From positions 1 through 64,000 of the forward strand of contig NZ_BMRE01000020.1 in the NCBI RefSeq assembly GCF_014648475.1: a stretch of 64,000 nt of DNA, read 5' to 3'. The notes under the pieces are model-generated. The model was not told the origin of the DNA. It saw nothing but the letters and a program-made list of their open reading frames with translations, and searched no databases. Position 1 is the first letter of the stretch; every line of letters starts with the position of its first letter. Position numbers and translations under genes: made by a program. The stretch comes from Lentzea flava. GTDB taxonomy: Bacteria > Actinomycetota > Actinomycetes > Mycobacteriales > Pseudonocardiaceae. Below, in pieces: positions 8,056-15,730 of the stretch.

Positions 8056-8984
8056 AAGCGATCGCGTTTACCGAGTTCGGCGACGCCGACGTCATGTCGT
8101 TGCAGGAGCTGCCCGATCCGCTGCTGGGACCTGACCAGGTCCTGGTGGAGGTCAGGGCGGCCGGGGTGAACCCGGTGGACTTCAAGATCAGAGCCGGCTA
8201 CCTGCAGGGCCTGATGCCGCACCACCTGCCGTTGATCCCTGGCTGGGACGTGGCGGGTGTCGTGCGGGCGGTCGGCATCGGTGTCACCGACTGGAAGCCG
8301 GGCGACGAGGTGCTCGCCTACGCGCGCAAGGACCACGTCCAGTTCGGCGCCTACGCCGAGCTGATCTCGGTGCCGGACCGGATGATCGCCCGCAAACCGT
8401 CCACCGTGGACTTCGTGACGGCCGCGGCGCTGCCGTTGGCAGGGCTGACGGCGTTGCAGTCGCTGAAGGCCGTCGGCACCGGGCCGGGCGACGTCGTGCT
8501 GGTGCACGCGGCCGCCGGCGGTGTCGGGCACCTCCAGGTGCAGATCGCGCGGGAGCTGGGTGCCGCGCGAGTCCTCGGCACGGCGTCCCCGCGCAACCAC
8601 GACTTCGTCCGGTCGCTCGGCGCCGAGCCCGTCGCGTACGGCGACGCGCTGGTCGACGCGGTTTCCGAGCTGGTCGGCGGCGACGGCGAGGTCGACGTGG
8701 TGATCGACAACGTCGGCGGCGTCGCGTTCGACCAGTCGTTGCGGCTGGTGCGGGACCGGGCGCGGATGACGTCCATTGTGGACGGTCCGAGGGCGCTGGA
8801 GAACGGCGTGATCAACACCTGGGCGCGGCCGAACGCCGAGCAGACGCAGTGGCTGGTCGATCTGGTCGCGGCGGGCAAGCTGCGCGTCGAGGTGCAGCAG
8901 ACGTTCCCGTTGGCGGAGGCGGTGAGGGCGCACAAGTTGCTCGAAGGCGGGCACGTGCGCGGAAAAGTCGTACTGACCGTCTGA
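8052..8984 (+). CDS. Zinc-free MDR family NADPH:quinone reductase-like oxidoreductase
   Basis: A 310-residue medium-chain reductase: N-terminal GroES-like fold (VEVRAAGVNPVDFKIRAG), then a Rossmann domain with VLVHAAAGGVGHLQVQIA for NADPH. The catalytic zinc ligands of alcohol dehydrogenases are absent, which places it with quinone oxidoreductases. GTG 8052 overlaps the glnE stop (GTGA), so the two are cotranscribed, but no direct link to nitrogen control is known. A strong terminator follows. Confidence 0.88.
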   Translation: MKAIAFTEFGDADVMSLQELPDPLLGPDQVLVEVRAAGVNPVDFKIRAGYLQGLMPHHLPLIPGWDVAGVVRAVGIGVTDWKPGDEVLAYARKDHVQFGAYAELISVPDRMIARKPSTVDFVTAAALPLAGLTALQSLKAVGTGPGDVVLVHAAAGGVGHLQVQIARELGAARVLGTASPRNHDFVRSLGAEPVAYGDALVDAVSELVGGDGEVDVVIDNVGGVAFDQSLRLVRDRARMTSIVDGPRALENGVINTWARPNAEQTQWLVDLVAAGKLRVEVQQTFPLAEAVRAHKLLEGGHVRGKVVLTV

Positions 8985-9007
8985 AAACTTCACATTTGTT
9001 TTCAGGT

Positions 9008-9039
9008 TTTGGGGGCACTCCCGACGGGGTGCCCCCAAA
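9008..9039. terminator. Bidirectional terminator
   Basis: An 11-bp perfect stem TTTGGGGGCAC / GTGCCCCCAAA (9008-9018 with 9029-9039) lies between the oxidoreductase gene and the facing small gene. Its arms resemble those of the dispersed hairpin repeats described elsewhere in the window. Confidence 0.8.
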
Positions 9040-9053
9040 CCTTTCTGGGCTGC

Positions 9054-9287
9054 TCAGTCCTCGTCGGAGTCGGGGTCCACCGCAGGAGCGCTGGTGTAGA
9101 CCTCGACCACCCACTCCTCCTCCAACGACTCGGCGTCGTCGGCGTCGGGAACGAGGCGGTTGTAGACGCGGACACCGAGGTCGAGCACGTCAGCGGCCTG
9201 AACCGCTTCGAGCGCCTCGGCAGCCGAGTCGACGATGTGGGTGGTGAGCAGCTGCGGAGCCGTGAATTCGGCGACATCTTGAGACAC
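9054..9287 (-). CDS. Small acidic protein, unknown
   Basis: A 77-residue acidic protein (start MSQDVAEFTAPQLL, end SAPAVDPDSDED) with no recognised domain. Start GTG 9287 is supported by a TAGGGT -10 box (9299-9294) six bases upstream, a leaderless arrangement. Coding usage is normal for the region. It faces the glnE unit and shares the terminator at 9008-9039. Confidence 0.65.
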   Translation of the reverse strand: MSQDVAEFTAPQLLTTHIVDSAAEALEAVQAADVLDLGVRVYNRLVPDADDAESLEEEWVVEVYTSAPAVDPDSDED

Positions 9288-9388
9288 GCGCGGACCCTAG
9301 CGCATTGACGTTTCACCCGTTCGATATGAGACTAGGCGCGCTCAGCGGGGGAGCTGTGTTTTGTCACGGGGGTCGAGCAGAGGAAGTC

Positions 9389-9964
9389 ATGCAGCATCGT
9401 CGGGTCACGCGCCGAGGTAAGACCGTGATCGCCATTGCGGGCGTGGCTGCCGGGGTGCTCGCGTCACTCGGTGTGATTCAGTTTGCACTGAGCGGTGACA
9501 ACTCCGCCGCCCAGCCCAACATCAGGGCCACCACGACCACGTCGAACGCGGCCCAGACCCCTGACGGCGCACTGGAAACGACCGAGCCGTCCGCCGAGGT
9601 CAAGGTCGTGACCGGCTCCTTCAAGCAGCAGCGCGGCATGCTCACCGTCGAGGTGACCCGCGTGGAGTCGGCAGGAGGCCGTCTCAAACTCTTCGTGACG
9701 GCCACGAACGCCTCCCAGGCCCGCATGACCCTCCCCATCGACGGCATCGCGGTCCTGGACGATCTGAAGCGCACCTACGCGGCCTCCAGCAGCAAGTGGG
9801 ACGGCCTGGTGACCCAGGGCAGCAAGACCTCGGGCACCGTGATCCTCGACGAGAAGCTCGGCGCGGGTGTGAACTCGGTCACCCTGACGTTCGGCTCGAT
9901 CTCCGGCCAGTTCGCCCCGACCGGCGCCGCGATCACCGTGCCGGCCATCCCCGTCCCGAAGTGA
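9389..9964 (+). CDS. Membrane-anchored or secreted protein, unknown
   Basis: A 191-residue protein with a basic N-terminus (MQHRRVTRRGK), one hydrophobic helix (VIAIAGVAAGVLASLGVIQFA), a low-complexity Thr/Ala linker, then a beta-rich domain of about 120 residues resembling the immunoglobulin-like or DUF4352-type extracellular domains. It probably sits outside the membrane. ATG 9389 is preferred because AGAGGAAG precedes it; the longer frame from 9305 has no such site and would add a non-signal N-terminus. Confidence 0.7.
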   Translation: MQHRRVTRRGKTVIAIAGVAAGVLASLGVIQFALSGDNSAAQPNIRATTTTSNAAQTPDGALETTEPSAEVKVVTGSFKQQRGMLTVEVTRVESAGGRLKLFVTATNASQARMTLPIDGIAVLDDLKRTYAASSSKWDGLVTQGSKTSGTVILDEKLGAGVNSVTLTFGSISGQFAPTGAAITVPAIPVPK

Positions 9965-9995
9965 TTCGGCCCGCCGCAGCGGGTACGCCAGGTGC

Positions 9996-10157
9996 ATGAC
10001 TCAACGCGGTAGCGACCAGCACGGCTTCGCCAAGGACGACCAGCTGAAGAAGGAGCTCGAGAACGAGCTGCGGGCAGGCGGCCCGACGCGGTCCGAGGAG
10101 TGGCGAGAGCCGGAACTGCCCACGGCGGACGAAAACGATGAGGACGAGCGAACCTAG
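9996..10157 (+). CDS. Small charged protein, unknown
   Basis: A 53-residue very hydrophilic protein. After MTQRGSDQHGFAKDDQ comes a helix-like run LKKELENELRAG, followed by an acidic tail ENDEDERT. It has an ATG start and normal high-GC codon use, and it sits 31 bases behind the preceding gene. Short conserved proteins of this character are common in actinobacteria; no function is known to me. The ribosome site is weak (AGGTG). Confidence 0.55.
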   Translation: MTQRGSDQHGFAKDDQLKKELENELRAGGPTRSEEWREPELPTADENDEDERT

Positions 10158-10175
10158 GCCGCCTACTGTGGCGGC

Positions 10176-10676
10176 GTGAAGTTCCTGTTCTTCTGGGGCC
10201 ACCAGCCCGAACGCGACGGCGGCATCGGCAAGGGCTGCCTGTCGCAGTGGTGGCCGTGCACGTTCGTCGCCGAGGGGCAGGAGTTCTCGTCCGCCGAGCA
10301 CTACATGATGTGGCGCAAGGCTTTGCTGTTCGGCGACACCGAGATCGCCGCGCGAGTGCTGACCGCCAGGACCCCTGGCGAGGCGAAGGCGTTGGGCCGC
10401 CACGTCTCCGGCTTCGACGACGCGGCGTGGACCGCCGCACGGCTGGACATCGTGGTCGCCGGCAACCTGGCGAAGTTCGACCAGAACCCTGCCCTGCGCT
10501 CCTACCTGCTGGCCACGGGTTCCCGCGTCCTGGTCGAGGCCAGCCCGCTCGACCGCGTGTGGGGCATCGGTCTGGCCGCCGACGACCCGCGCGCCGCAGA
10601 CCCCTCCTCGTGGCCAGGCCTCAACCTGCTCGGTGAGGCCCTGATGGAGGTTCGCTCCCGGCTGTCCGCAGCGTGA
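10176..10676 (+). CDS. NADAR domain protein (YbiA-like)
   Basis: A 166-residue protein with the NADAR hallmarks: FFWGH near the N-terminus, LSQWWPCTF, and FSSAEHYMMWRKALLFGD. Members cleave N-glycosidic bonds of riboflavin intermediates or remove ADP-ribose from guanine and related acceptors. The TACTGT -10 box (10164-10169) six bases before GTG 10176 indicates leaderless expression. Its 3' end overlaps the facing Nudix gene by 56 bases. No ribosome-linked riboflavin genes are nearby, so the ADP-ribose role is at least as likely. Confidence 0.85.
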   Translation: MKFLFFWGHQPERDGGIGKGCLSQWWPCTFVAEGQEFSSAEHYMMWRKALLFGDTEIAARVLTARTPGEAKALGRHVSGFDDAAWTAARLDIVVAGNLAKFDQNPALRSYLLATGSRVLVEASPLDRVWGIGLAADDPRAADPSSWPGLNLLGEALMEVRSRLSAA

Positions 10677-11184
10677 GGTAGGTGGTCAGTGCCGCCAGCG
10701 TGATCCCGCAGGGAATCAGTCCTTTTCGGATGAACGCGGGGATCTCGCTGAGCGGCACCCACTCCACCTTGGCGGCCTCGGCGGGATCGGGCTCGCCGAT
10801 CTTCGTCGCACCGGTGCCGACGAAGATGTGCGTCGTGTGAGAACTGATGCCGTTCAACGGGTTCACGGTGATCAACGGCTCGACCCGCACCCTGTACCCG
10901 GTTTCTTCCTCGGTCTCCCGGACGGCCGCGGCCTCCACCGTCTCGTTCGCTTCGCAGCGCCCCGCCGGGATCTCCCAGCCCCACGTGCCGGTGGTGAACC
11001 GGTGACGCCACATCAGCAGCACGTTGTCGTCGTCCACGACCACAACGCCGGTCGACGGGTGCGGCAGCCGGACGACGTGGTGCTCGAACCGTTCACCGTC
11101 GGGGATTTCCACGTCGTCGAGGTCGACGCTCATCCACTCCGACTCGTAGATCCGGCGGGTGCCGTGCACCGTCCACTGTGTCAC
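10621..11184 (-). CDS. Nudix hydrolase, ADP-ribose pyrophosphatase-like
   Basis: A 187-residue protein. The Nudix box is complete: G followed by EANETVEAAAVRETEEETGY (GX5EX7REXXEEXG pattern). WGWEIPAGRCE just before it, together with the ILL-type preceding strands, is typical of ADP-sugar pyrophosphatases. The start is GTG 11184. The gene converges on and overlaps the NADAR gene, an arrangement consistent with a shared ADP-ribose metabolism role, but substrate preference cannot be read from the sequence. Confidence 0.85.
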   Translation of the reverse strand: MTQWTVHGTRRIYESEWMSVDLDDVEIPDGERFEHHVVRLPHPSTGVVVVDDDNVLLMWRHRFTTGTWGWEIPAGRCEANETVEAAAVRETEEETGYRVRVEPLITVNPLNGISSHTTHIFVGTGATKIGEPDPAEAAKVEWVPLSEIPAFIRKGLIPCGITLAALTTYLTLRTAGSEPPSGPHRAG

Positions 11185-11260
11185 GGGCTAGCTCTATCAC
11201 GAACCGGATGCCGCCCCGGCACGTGTACACCGGTGTAGGCGTGCCTGACAGGGAGGACTG

Positions 11261-11521
11261 ATGTTCAGCTACTCGGGACCAGCCCTGCTCATCTACCCCG
11301 ATGGCAGCAGGGCCGAGCTGGACCGGGTGAACCTGATCGAGACGGTGACCGACGGCGTCTGGCAGATGTCCGGTGCGGGAACGTCCGCAGAGGCCCTGAG
11401 CGGTGGTGAGGCCCGGATCAAGCTGCCGACCGGAGGGGAGGCCGACGTCCTGGTCTCGAGCGTCCGGGTCGGTGCGGCCGCGGGAGGGGCGTCGACCAGC
11501 GTGACCTTTCTCGGCTCCTGA
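11261..11521 (+). CDS. Small protein, unknown
   Basis: An 86-residue protein, ATG 11261 behind a strong site AGGGAGG (11250-11256). It reads like a small beta-sandwich (PALLIYPDGSRAELDRVNL, then a Gly/Ala-rich C-terminus) with no signal peptide or known motif. It faces glnA and the two share a long terminator hairpin. Confidence 0.65.
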   Translation: MFSYSGPALLIYPDGSRAELDRVNLIETVTDGVWQMSGAGTSAEALSGGEARIKLPTGGEADVLVSSVRVGAAAGGASTSVTFLGS

Positions 11522-11524
11522 AAG

Positions 11525-11565
11525 CCGGAAGGCCCGGCGGGAGTGAATCCCGCCGGGCCTTCCGG
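11525..11565. terminator. Bidirectional terminator before glnA end
   Basis: A perfect 18-bp stem (CCGGAAGGCCCGGCGGGA, 11525-11542, with its complement at 11548-11565) and a five-base loop, between two convergent genes. It serves the small gene on the plus strand and glnA on the minus strand. Confidence 0.92.
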
Positions 11566-11579
11566 AAGAGCGCGATCGA

Positions 11580-13004
11580 TCACACGTCGTAGTAGAGCGC
11601 GAACTCGTAGGGGTTCGGGCGCAGACGCAGCGGGTCGATCTCCTGCTCACGCTTGAACGAGATCCAGGTGTCGATCACGTCCGGGGTGAACACGCCGCCC
11701 TCGAGCAGGAACTCGTGGTCGGCCTCCAGGTTGTCCAGCACGGCGTCGAGGGTCGCGGGGACCTGCTTGACGTCGCGGGCCTCCTCCGGCGGGAGCTCGT
11801 AGAGGTCCTTGTCGATCGGGGCCGGCGGCTCGATCTTGTTCTTCACGCCGTCGAGGCCCGCCATGACCATCGCCGAGAAGGCGAGGTACGGGTTGCCCGA
11901 CGAGTCGGGGCAGCGGAACTCGATGCGCTTGGCCTTCGGGTTGTTGCCCGTGATCGGGATGCGGACGCAGGCCGAGCGGTTGCGCTGGGAGTAGACCAGG
12001 CTGACCGGGGCCTCGTAGCCGGGGACCAGGCGGTGGTAGGAGTTCACCGTCGGGTTGGTGAAGGCCAGCAGCGACGGCGCGTGGTGCAGGATGCCGCCGA
12101 TGTAGTGGCGGGCGGTGTCGGACAGGCCCGCGTAGCCGCTCTCGTCGTGGAACAGCGGCGCGCCGTCCTTCCACAGCGACTGGTGGGTGTGCATGCCCGA
12201 GCCGTTGTCGCCGAAGAGGGGCTTCGGCATGAAGGTCACGGTCTTGCCGGCCTGCCACGCCGTGTTCTTGACGATGTACTTGAACAGCATCAGGTCGTCG
12301 GCGGCGTGCAGCAGCGTGTTGAAGCGGTAGTTGATCTCCGCCTGGCCCGCGGTGCCGACCTCGTGGTGAGCGCGCTCGACGGAGAAGCCGTTCGACTCGA
12401 GGTTCAGGACCATCTTGTCGCGGAGGTCCGCGTAGTGGTCGGTCGGCGTGACGGGGAAGTAGCCGCCCTTGTACTTCACCTTGTAACCGCGGTTGCCGCC
12501 CTCTTCCTCGCGGCCGGTGTTCCACCAGCCGGAGATCGAGTCGATCTTGTGGAAGGACGCGTTCGCGGTGGTGTCGAACTGGATCGAGTCGAAGATGTAG
12601 AACTCCGCCTCGGCACCGAAGTACGCGGTGTCGGCGATGCCCGAGTCGGTGATGTACTGCTCGGCCTTGCGCGCGATGTTGCGCGGGTCGCGGCTGTACG
12701 CCTCACGCGTGAACGGGTCGTGCACGAAGAAGTTGACGATCAGCGTCTTCTCGATGCGGAACGGGTCGAGACGCGCGGTGTACAGGTCGGGCAGCAGCAG
12801 CATGTCCGACTCGTGGATGGACTGGAAGCCGCGCACGGAGGAGCCGTCGAAGGCGAGACCCTCTTCGATCGCGTCGGCGTCGAACGCCTTCGCCGGCAGC
12901 GTGAAGTGCTGCATCACGCCGGGCAGGTCGCTGAACCGCACGTCGACGAACTTGACGCCCTCGTCGGAGATGAACTTCAGCACCTCGTCGGAATTTTTGA
13001 ACAC
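11580..13004 (-). CDS. glnA: Glutamine synthetase, type I-beta
   Basis: A 474-residue dodecamer-type glutamine synthetase joining ammonia to glutamate. GTG 13004 gives the usual start (VFKNSDEVLKFI) and the exact family length; AAGGAG lies nine bases upstream. Beta-grasp domain first, then the catalytic domain with SSVRGFQ, the ATP-binding NGSGMHTHQS, and RIPITGNNPKAKRIEFR. Tyr near residue 402 in DKDLYELPPEE is the adenylylation site used by GlnE, whose gene is in this window. Expression is under a GlnR-type box at 13067-13104. Confidence 0.98.
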   Translation of the reverse strand: MFKNSDEVLKFISDEGVKFVDVRFSDLPGVMQHFTLPAKAFDADAIEEGLAFDGSSVRGFQSIHESDMLLLPDLYTARLDPFRIEKTLIVNFFVHDPFTREAYSRDPRNIARKAEQYITDSGIADTAYFGAEAEFYIFDSIQFDTTANASFHKIDSISGWWNTGREEEGGNRGYKVKYKGGYFPVTPTDHYADLRDKMVLNLESNGFSVERAHHEVGTAGQAEINYRFNTLLHAADDLMLFKYIVKNTAWQAGKTVTFMPKPLFGDNGSGMHTHQSLWKDGAPLFHDESGYAGLSDTARHYIGGILHHAPSLLAFTNPTVNSYHRLVPGYEAPVSLVYSQRNRSACVRIPITGNNPKAKRIEFRCPDSSGNPYLAFSAMVMAGLDGVKNKIEPPAPIDKDLYELPPEEARDVKQVPATLDAVLDNLEADHEFLLEGGVFTPDVIDTWISFKREQEIDPLRLRPNPYEFALYYDV

Positions 13005-13050
13005 CCTCGTCGACTCCTTGACTATGGACAACGGCTGGTCATCGCGAGCG

Positions 13051-13104
13051 ACCGTATGTCGGTGGTGTTGCCCGTCCGTCACTCGGATGTTTCGCCAGTG
13101 TTAA
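13051..13104 (-). promoter_or_regulatory. GlnR box and promoter of glnA
   Basis: Read on the minus strand the region shows TTAAC-n6-GAAAC-n6-GTGAC-n6-GCAAC (13104 down to 13067), matching the actinobacterial GlnR consensus GTNAC-n6-GAAAC repeated, with all three six-base spacers exact and only minor base changes. A -10 box TACGGT lies at 13056-13051, so the box covers the -35 region as for an activated promoter. This predicts nitrogen-responsive expression of glnA. Confidence 0.85.
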
Positions 13105-13173
13105 CGGGGTGGTCCGAGGGGGCAAGACGACCTGCCGGTCCTCACCCGATGTTCACGGGCTTACTCTGGTGGG

Positions 13174-13647
13174 GTGAGCAGGTGGACCGGTTCGTGGCTG
13201 TCGGGACCGCGCTCGGTGCTGGAGCCGGGTGACGAGTCGAACGACGGCGGGCAGCAGCGCTGGCGCGGCGAGCGTCACGGCTTCCCGGAGAAGGGGCCGG
13301 GCTCCATCGCCTCGATCGGGCGGCGCACGCTCGCCATCCTCGTCGACTTCCTCCTGTCCGCGGGCGTCGCGGCCGTGTTCACGCGCCCTGACCTGCCGAA
13401 GAACTGGAGCCTGCTGGCCTGGTTCGTCATCACCGTGATCGCGGTGGCCTACTTCGGCTTCACACCGGGGCACGCGCTGTTCGGGCTGCGGGTCGCGCGC
13501 ATCGACGGCAAGACGTTCGTCCACCTGCCCCGCGCGCTGCTGCGGACCATCCTCATCTTCCCGCTGATCCCCGCGCTGGTCTGGGACTCAGACGGTCGGT
13601 GCCTGCACGACAAGGCCGCGGGCACCGTCGTCATCAAGGTGCGCTGA
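13174..13647 (+). CDS. RDD family membrane protein
   Basis: A 157-residue protein with an N-terminal hydrophilic part, then an RDD domain: SIGRRTLAILVDFLLSAGVA (the R..D pair), YFGFTPGHALFGLRVARIDG and two to three hydrophobic helices. Function of these proteins is poorly known. GTG 13174 has a TACTCT -10 box (13162-13167) six bases upstream, so it is leaderless. Its position next to glnA is conserved in actinobacteria (Rv2219A in M. tuberculosis). The 3' end overlaps the facing AraC gene by 60 bases. Confidence 0.88.
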   Translation: MSRWTGSWLSGPRSVLEPGDESNDGGQQRWRGERHGFPEKGPGSIASIGRRTLAILVDFLLSAGVAAVFTRPDLPKNWSLLAWFVITVIAVAYFGFTPGHALFGLRVARIDGKTFVHLPRALLRTILIFPLIPALVWDSDGRCLHDKAAGTVVIKVR

Positions 13648-14541
13648 CCTGCGCCGGAACCTGCCGGGCGGCACGCCGAACTCCCGCTTGAACGCCGTCG
13701 CGAACGCGAACTCGGACGTGTAACCGACCTGGCGCGCGACCGCGGCCAGCGTCTCGTCGCCGTCGCGCAGCAGCCGCGCGCCGGTGCTCAGCCGCCACCA
13801 GGTCAGGTACGCCATCGGCGACTGTCCCACCAGCGCGGTGAACCGGCGGGCGAATGCCGTCTTCGACATGCCGACGCGGCCTGCCAGCTCGCTCACGGTC
13901 CACGGGTGCGCCGGCTCGCGGTGAACGTGACGCAGCGCGGTGGCGACGACCGGATCGCTGAAGGCGGCGCACCACCCCGTGCCCGGACTGCGTTCGGACT
14001 CCTCCTCGAGCCACGCGCGCAGCAGGTACACGAGCAGCAGGTCGAGCAACGCGGGCAGGGCGGCTCCCGCACCAGGCCGCGACTCCGCGACGTCCGCTCC
14101 GAGCAGGTCGACGGCGGCGCGCAACGCGGGGTGCCTGCCCGGCCGGGCGCGCAGGTGCAGCACCTCGGGCAGGGTGCGCAGGAACGGGTGCGCCTGGCCG
14201 CGGTCCAGCCGGTACGCGCCGCACACCAGGTGCGTGTCCGCGTCGGGATCGTCCCCGGTGTGGTCCGTCTCGCGCGCGGGCGGCAGTTCGGCCGCGGTGC
14301 GGTCCGGGCGGTCGCTCAGGCCGTGCAGCGCGCCGTGCGGCAGGAAGACCACGTCACCGGCGTCGAGCCGGACCGGTGCGCCGGCCGGTGGGATCAGCCA
14401 GCACGAACCCCGCAGGACGACGTGGAAGCCCGCGCCGGGGTACGGGCCGAAGCGGTGGCCCCACGGCCCGCTCCAACGCGAGCGCGTGAACTTGGCGCGA
14501 CCCACGCGCATGGTGGCGATGACATCGGTGAAGACGTCCAC
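13588..14541 (-). CDS. AraC family regulator with cupin sensor domain
   Basis: A 317-residue protein. N-terminal cupin-like sensor (GAGFHVVLRGSCWLIPPAG, then LDAGDVVFLPHGALHGL), C-terminal double helix-turn-helix of AraC type (WTVSELAGRVGMSKTAFARRF, then TLAAVARQVGYTSEFAFATAFKREFGVPPGRFRR). GTG 14541 is six bases after a TAGGGT -10 box (14553-14548), a leaderless start. It is divergent from the small DUF1330 gene, the likely target. This pair interrupts the conserved glnA-RDD-DUF4191 order. Confidence 0.9.
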   Translation of the reverse strand: MDVFTDVIATMRVGRAKFTRSRWSGPWGHRFGPYPGAGFHVVLRGSCWLIPPAGAPVRLDAGDVVFLPHGALHGLSDRPDRTAAELPPARETDHTGDDPDADTHLVCGAYRLDRGQAHPFLRTLPEVLHLRARPGRHPALRAAVDLLGADVAESRPGAGAALPALLDLLLVYLLRAWLEEESERSPGTGWCAAFSDPVVATALRHVHREPAHPWTVSELAGRVGMSKTAFARRFTALVGQSPMAYLTWWRLSTGARLLRDGDETLAAVARQVGYTSEFAFATAFKREFGVPPGRFRRRSAHLDDDGARGLVVQAPTV

Positions 14542-14630
14542 CGCTCCACCCTAGCCGTGGTCTTTTCGCGTATGTCCGAGGCCGTTCTGCGCATGGGAAA
14601 GACCGCTCGGCGGTTCGTACGGTTGATCAC

Positions 14631-14915
14631 ATGACCGCATACGTAGTGATCGATCTGAACGTGGCCGACGCCGCAGGCTTCCAGGAGTACGTCGACGGAG
14701 TGGGGCCGCTCATCGAGAAGACGGGGGCCCGCAACCTCATCATCGACGACAAGCCGCTCGTGCTGGAGGGCGACTGGTCGCCGCGCACGCTCGTGATCCA
14801 CGAGTTCGAGAACAAGGAAGCCGTGGAGAAGTTCTGGAACTCGCCGGAGTACCAGCCGTTCAAGCAACTGCGCAGGAAGTACTCGACGGTGCAGGTCGTC
14901 GTCGGCGAGGCCTGA
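14631..14915 (+). CDS. DUF1330 domain protein
   Basis: A 94-residue ferredoxin-like-fold protein of the DUF1330 family (start MTAYVVIDLNVADAAGFQEY, motif LVIHEFENKEAVEKFWNSPE). Function is unknown; the fold is related to small monooxygenases and isomerases. A TACGGT -10 box (14618-14623) seven bases before ATG 14631 suggests a leaderless message. The divergent AraC gene 89 bases away probably regulates it. Confidence 0.88.
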   Translation: MTAYVVIDLNVADAAGFQEYVDGVGPLIEKTGARNLIIDDKPLVLEGDWSPRTLVIHEFENKEAVEKFWNSPEYQPFKQLRRKYSTVQVVVGEA

Positions 14916-14918
14916 CCG

Positions 14919-15647
14919 TCAGCGGCGCCGCAGGGTGCGCTGGACGTTGCGCATCTTCGCGCCCTGCGGCATCGGGCCCTTGGGCAGTGCGGCACCGCGG
15001 CTCGCCAGCGCGGCGAGGCGGGTGTCGAGCGTGTCGACCTGGGCGGTCGTGATGTTGCGCGGCAGCTTCATCAGCGTCGACTGCAGCTTCTTCAGCGGGA
15101 CCTGGCCCTCTTCGGTGCCGATGATGAAGTCGTAGATCGGGGTCTCGCCGACGACGCGGGAGATGCGCTTCTTCTCCTGCGCGAGCAGCGGCTTCACCCG
15201 GTGCGGCGCGCCCTCGGCGACCAGGACCACGCCGGGGCGGCCGATCACGCGGTGCACGGCGTCGAGCTGCGTGGTGCCCGCGACGGCAGGCGTCACGCGC
15301 CAGCGGCCGCGCAGGTTCTCGAGCGCCCACGCGCCGGCGCCGGGCTGGCCGTCCGCCTTGCGGAAGACGTTGCTCTGCACGCGGCGGCCGAAGATGATCA
15401 CGGCCAGCAGCGCGCCGATCGCGACGCCCAGCGGCACGAACATCCAGACCGCGTTGAAGATCAGGCCCAGGACCACGGCGATCGCGGTGACGCCGAGCAG
15501 CGCCGCGAGCATCAGCGGAACGAGCGCCTTGTCCTCGCGGCGTTGCATCTTGAACGCCTCGAAGATCTGTTTGCGCCGTTCGCGTGATGCCGCGCGACGA
15601 GCCTTCGCCGCTTCCTTGGCAGCCGCCTTGTCCTGCTTACCAGCCAT
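14919..15647 (-). CDS. DUF4191 domain membrane protein
   Basis: A 242-residue protein: basic, Ala/Lys-rich N-terminus (MAGKQDKAAAKEAAKARRAA), two transmembrane helices around residues 45-90 (LVPLMLAALLGVTAIAVV; VWMFVPLGVAIGALLAVII), then a soluble domain. This is the actinobacterial DUF4191 family (Rv2219), normally beside lipA and lipB, which are absent here. ATG 15647 is six bases after a TATCCT -10 box (15659-15654), so it is leaderless. A longer frame upstream lacks support. Confidence 0.88.
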   Translation of the reverse strand: MAGKQDKAAAKEAAKARRAASRERRKQIFEAFKMQRREDKALVPLMLAALLGVTAIAVVLGLIFNAVWMFVPLGVAIGALLAVIIFGRRVQSNVFRKADGQPGAGAWALENLRGRWRVTPAVAGTTQLDAVHRVIGRPGVVLVAEGAPHRVKPLLAQEKKRISRVVGETPIYDFIIGTEEGQVPLKKLQSTLMKLPRNITTAQVDTLDTRLAALASRGAALPKGPMPQGAKMRNVQRTLRRR

Positions 15648-15730
15648 ACCGACAGGATACGTGCCGGGAAAAATCAGACACAGCGGTCTCATCAATGAAC
15701 GCGGATCGGCCATCTGCGAGACTGCCGGGC

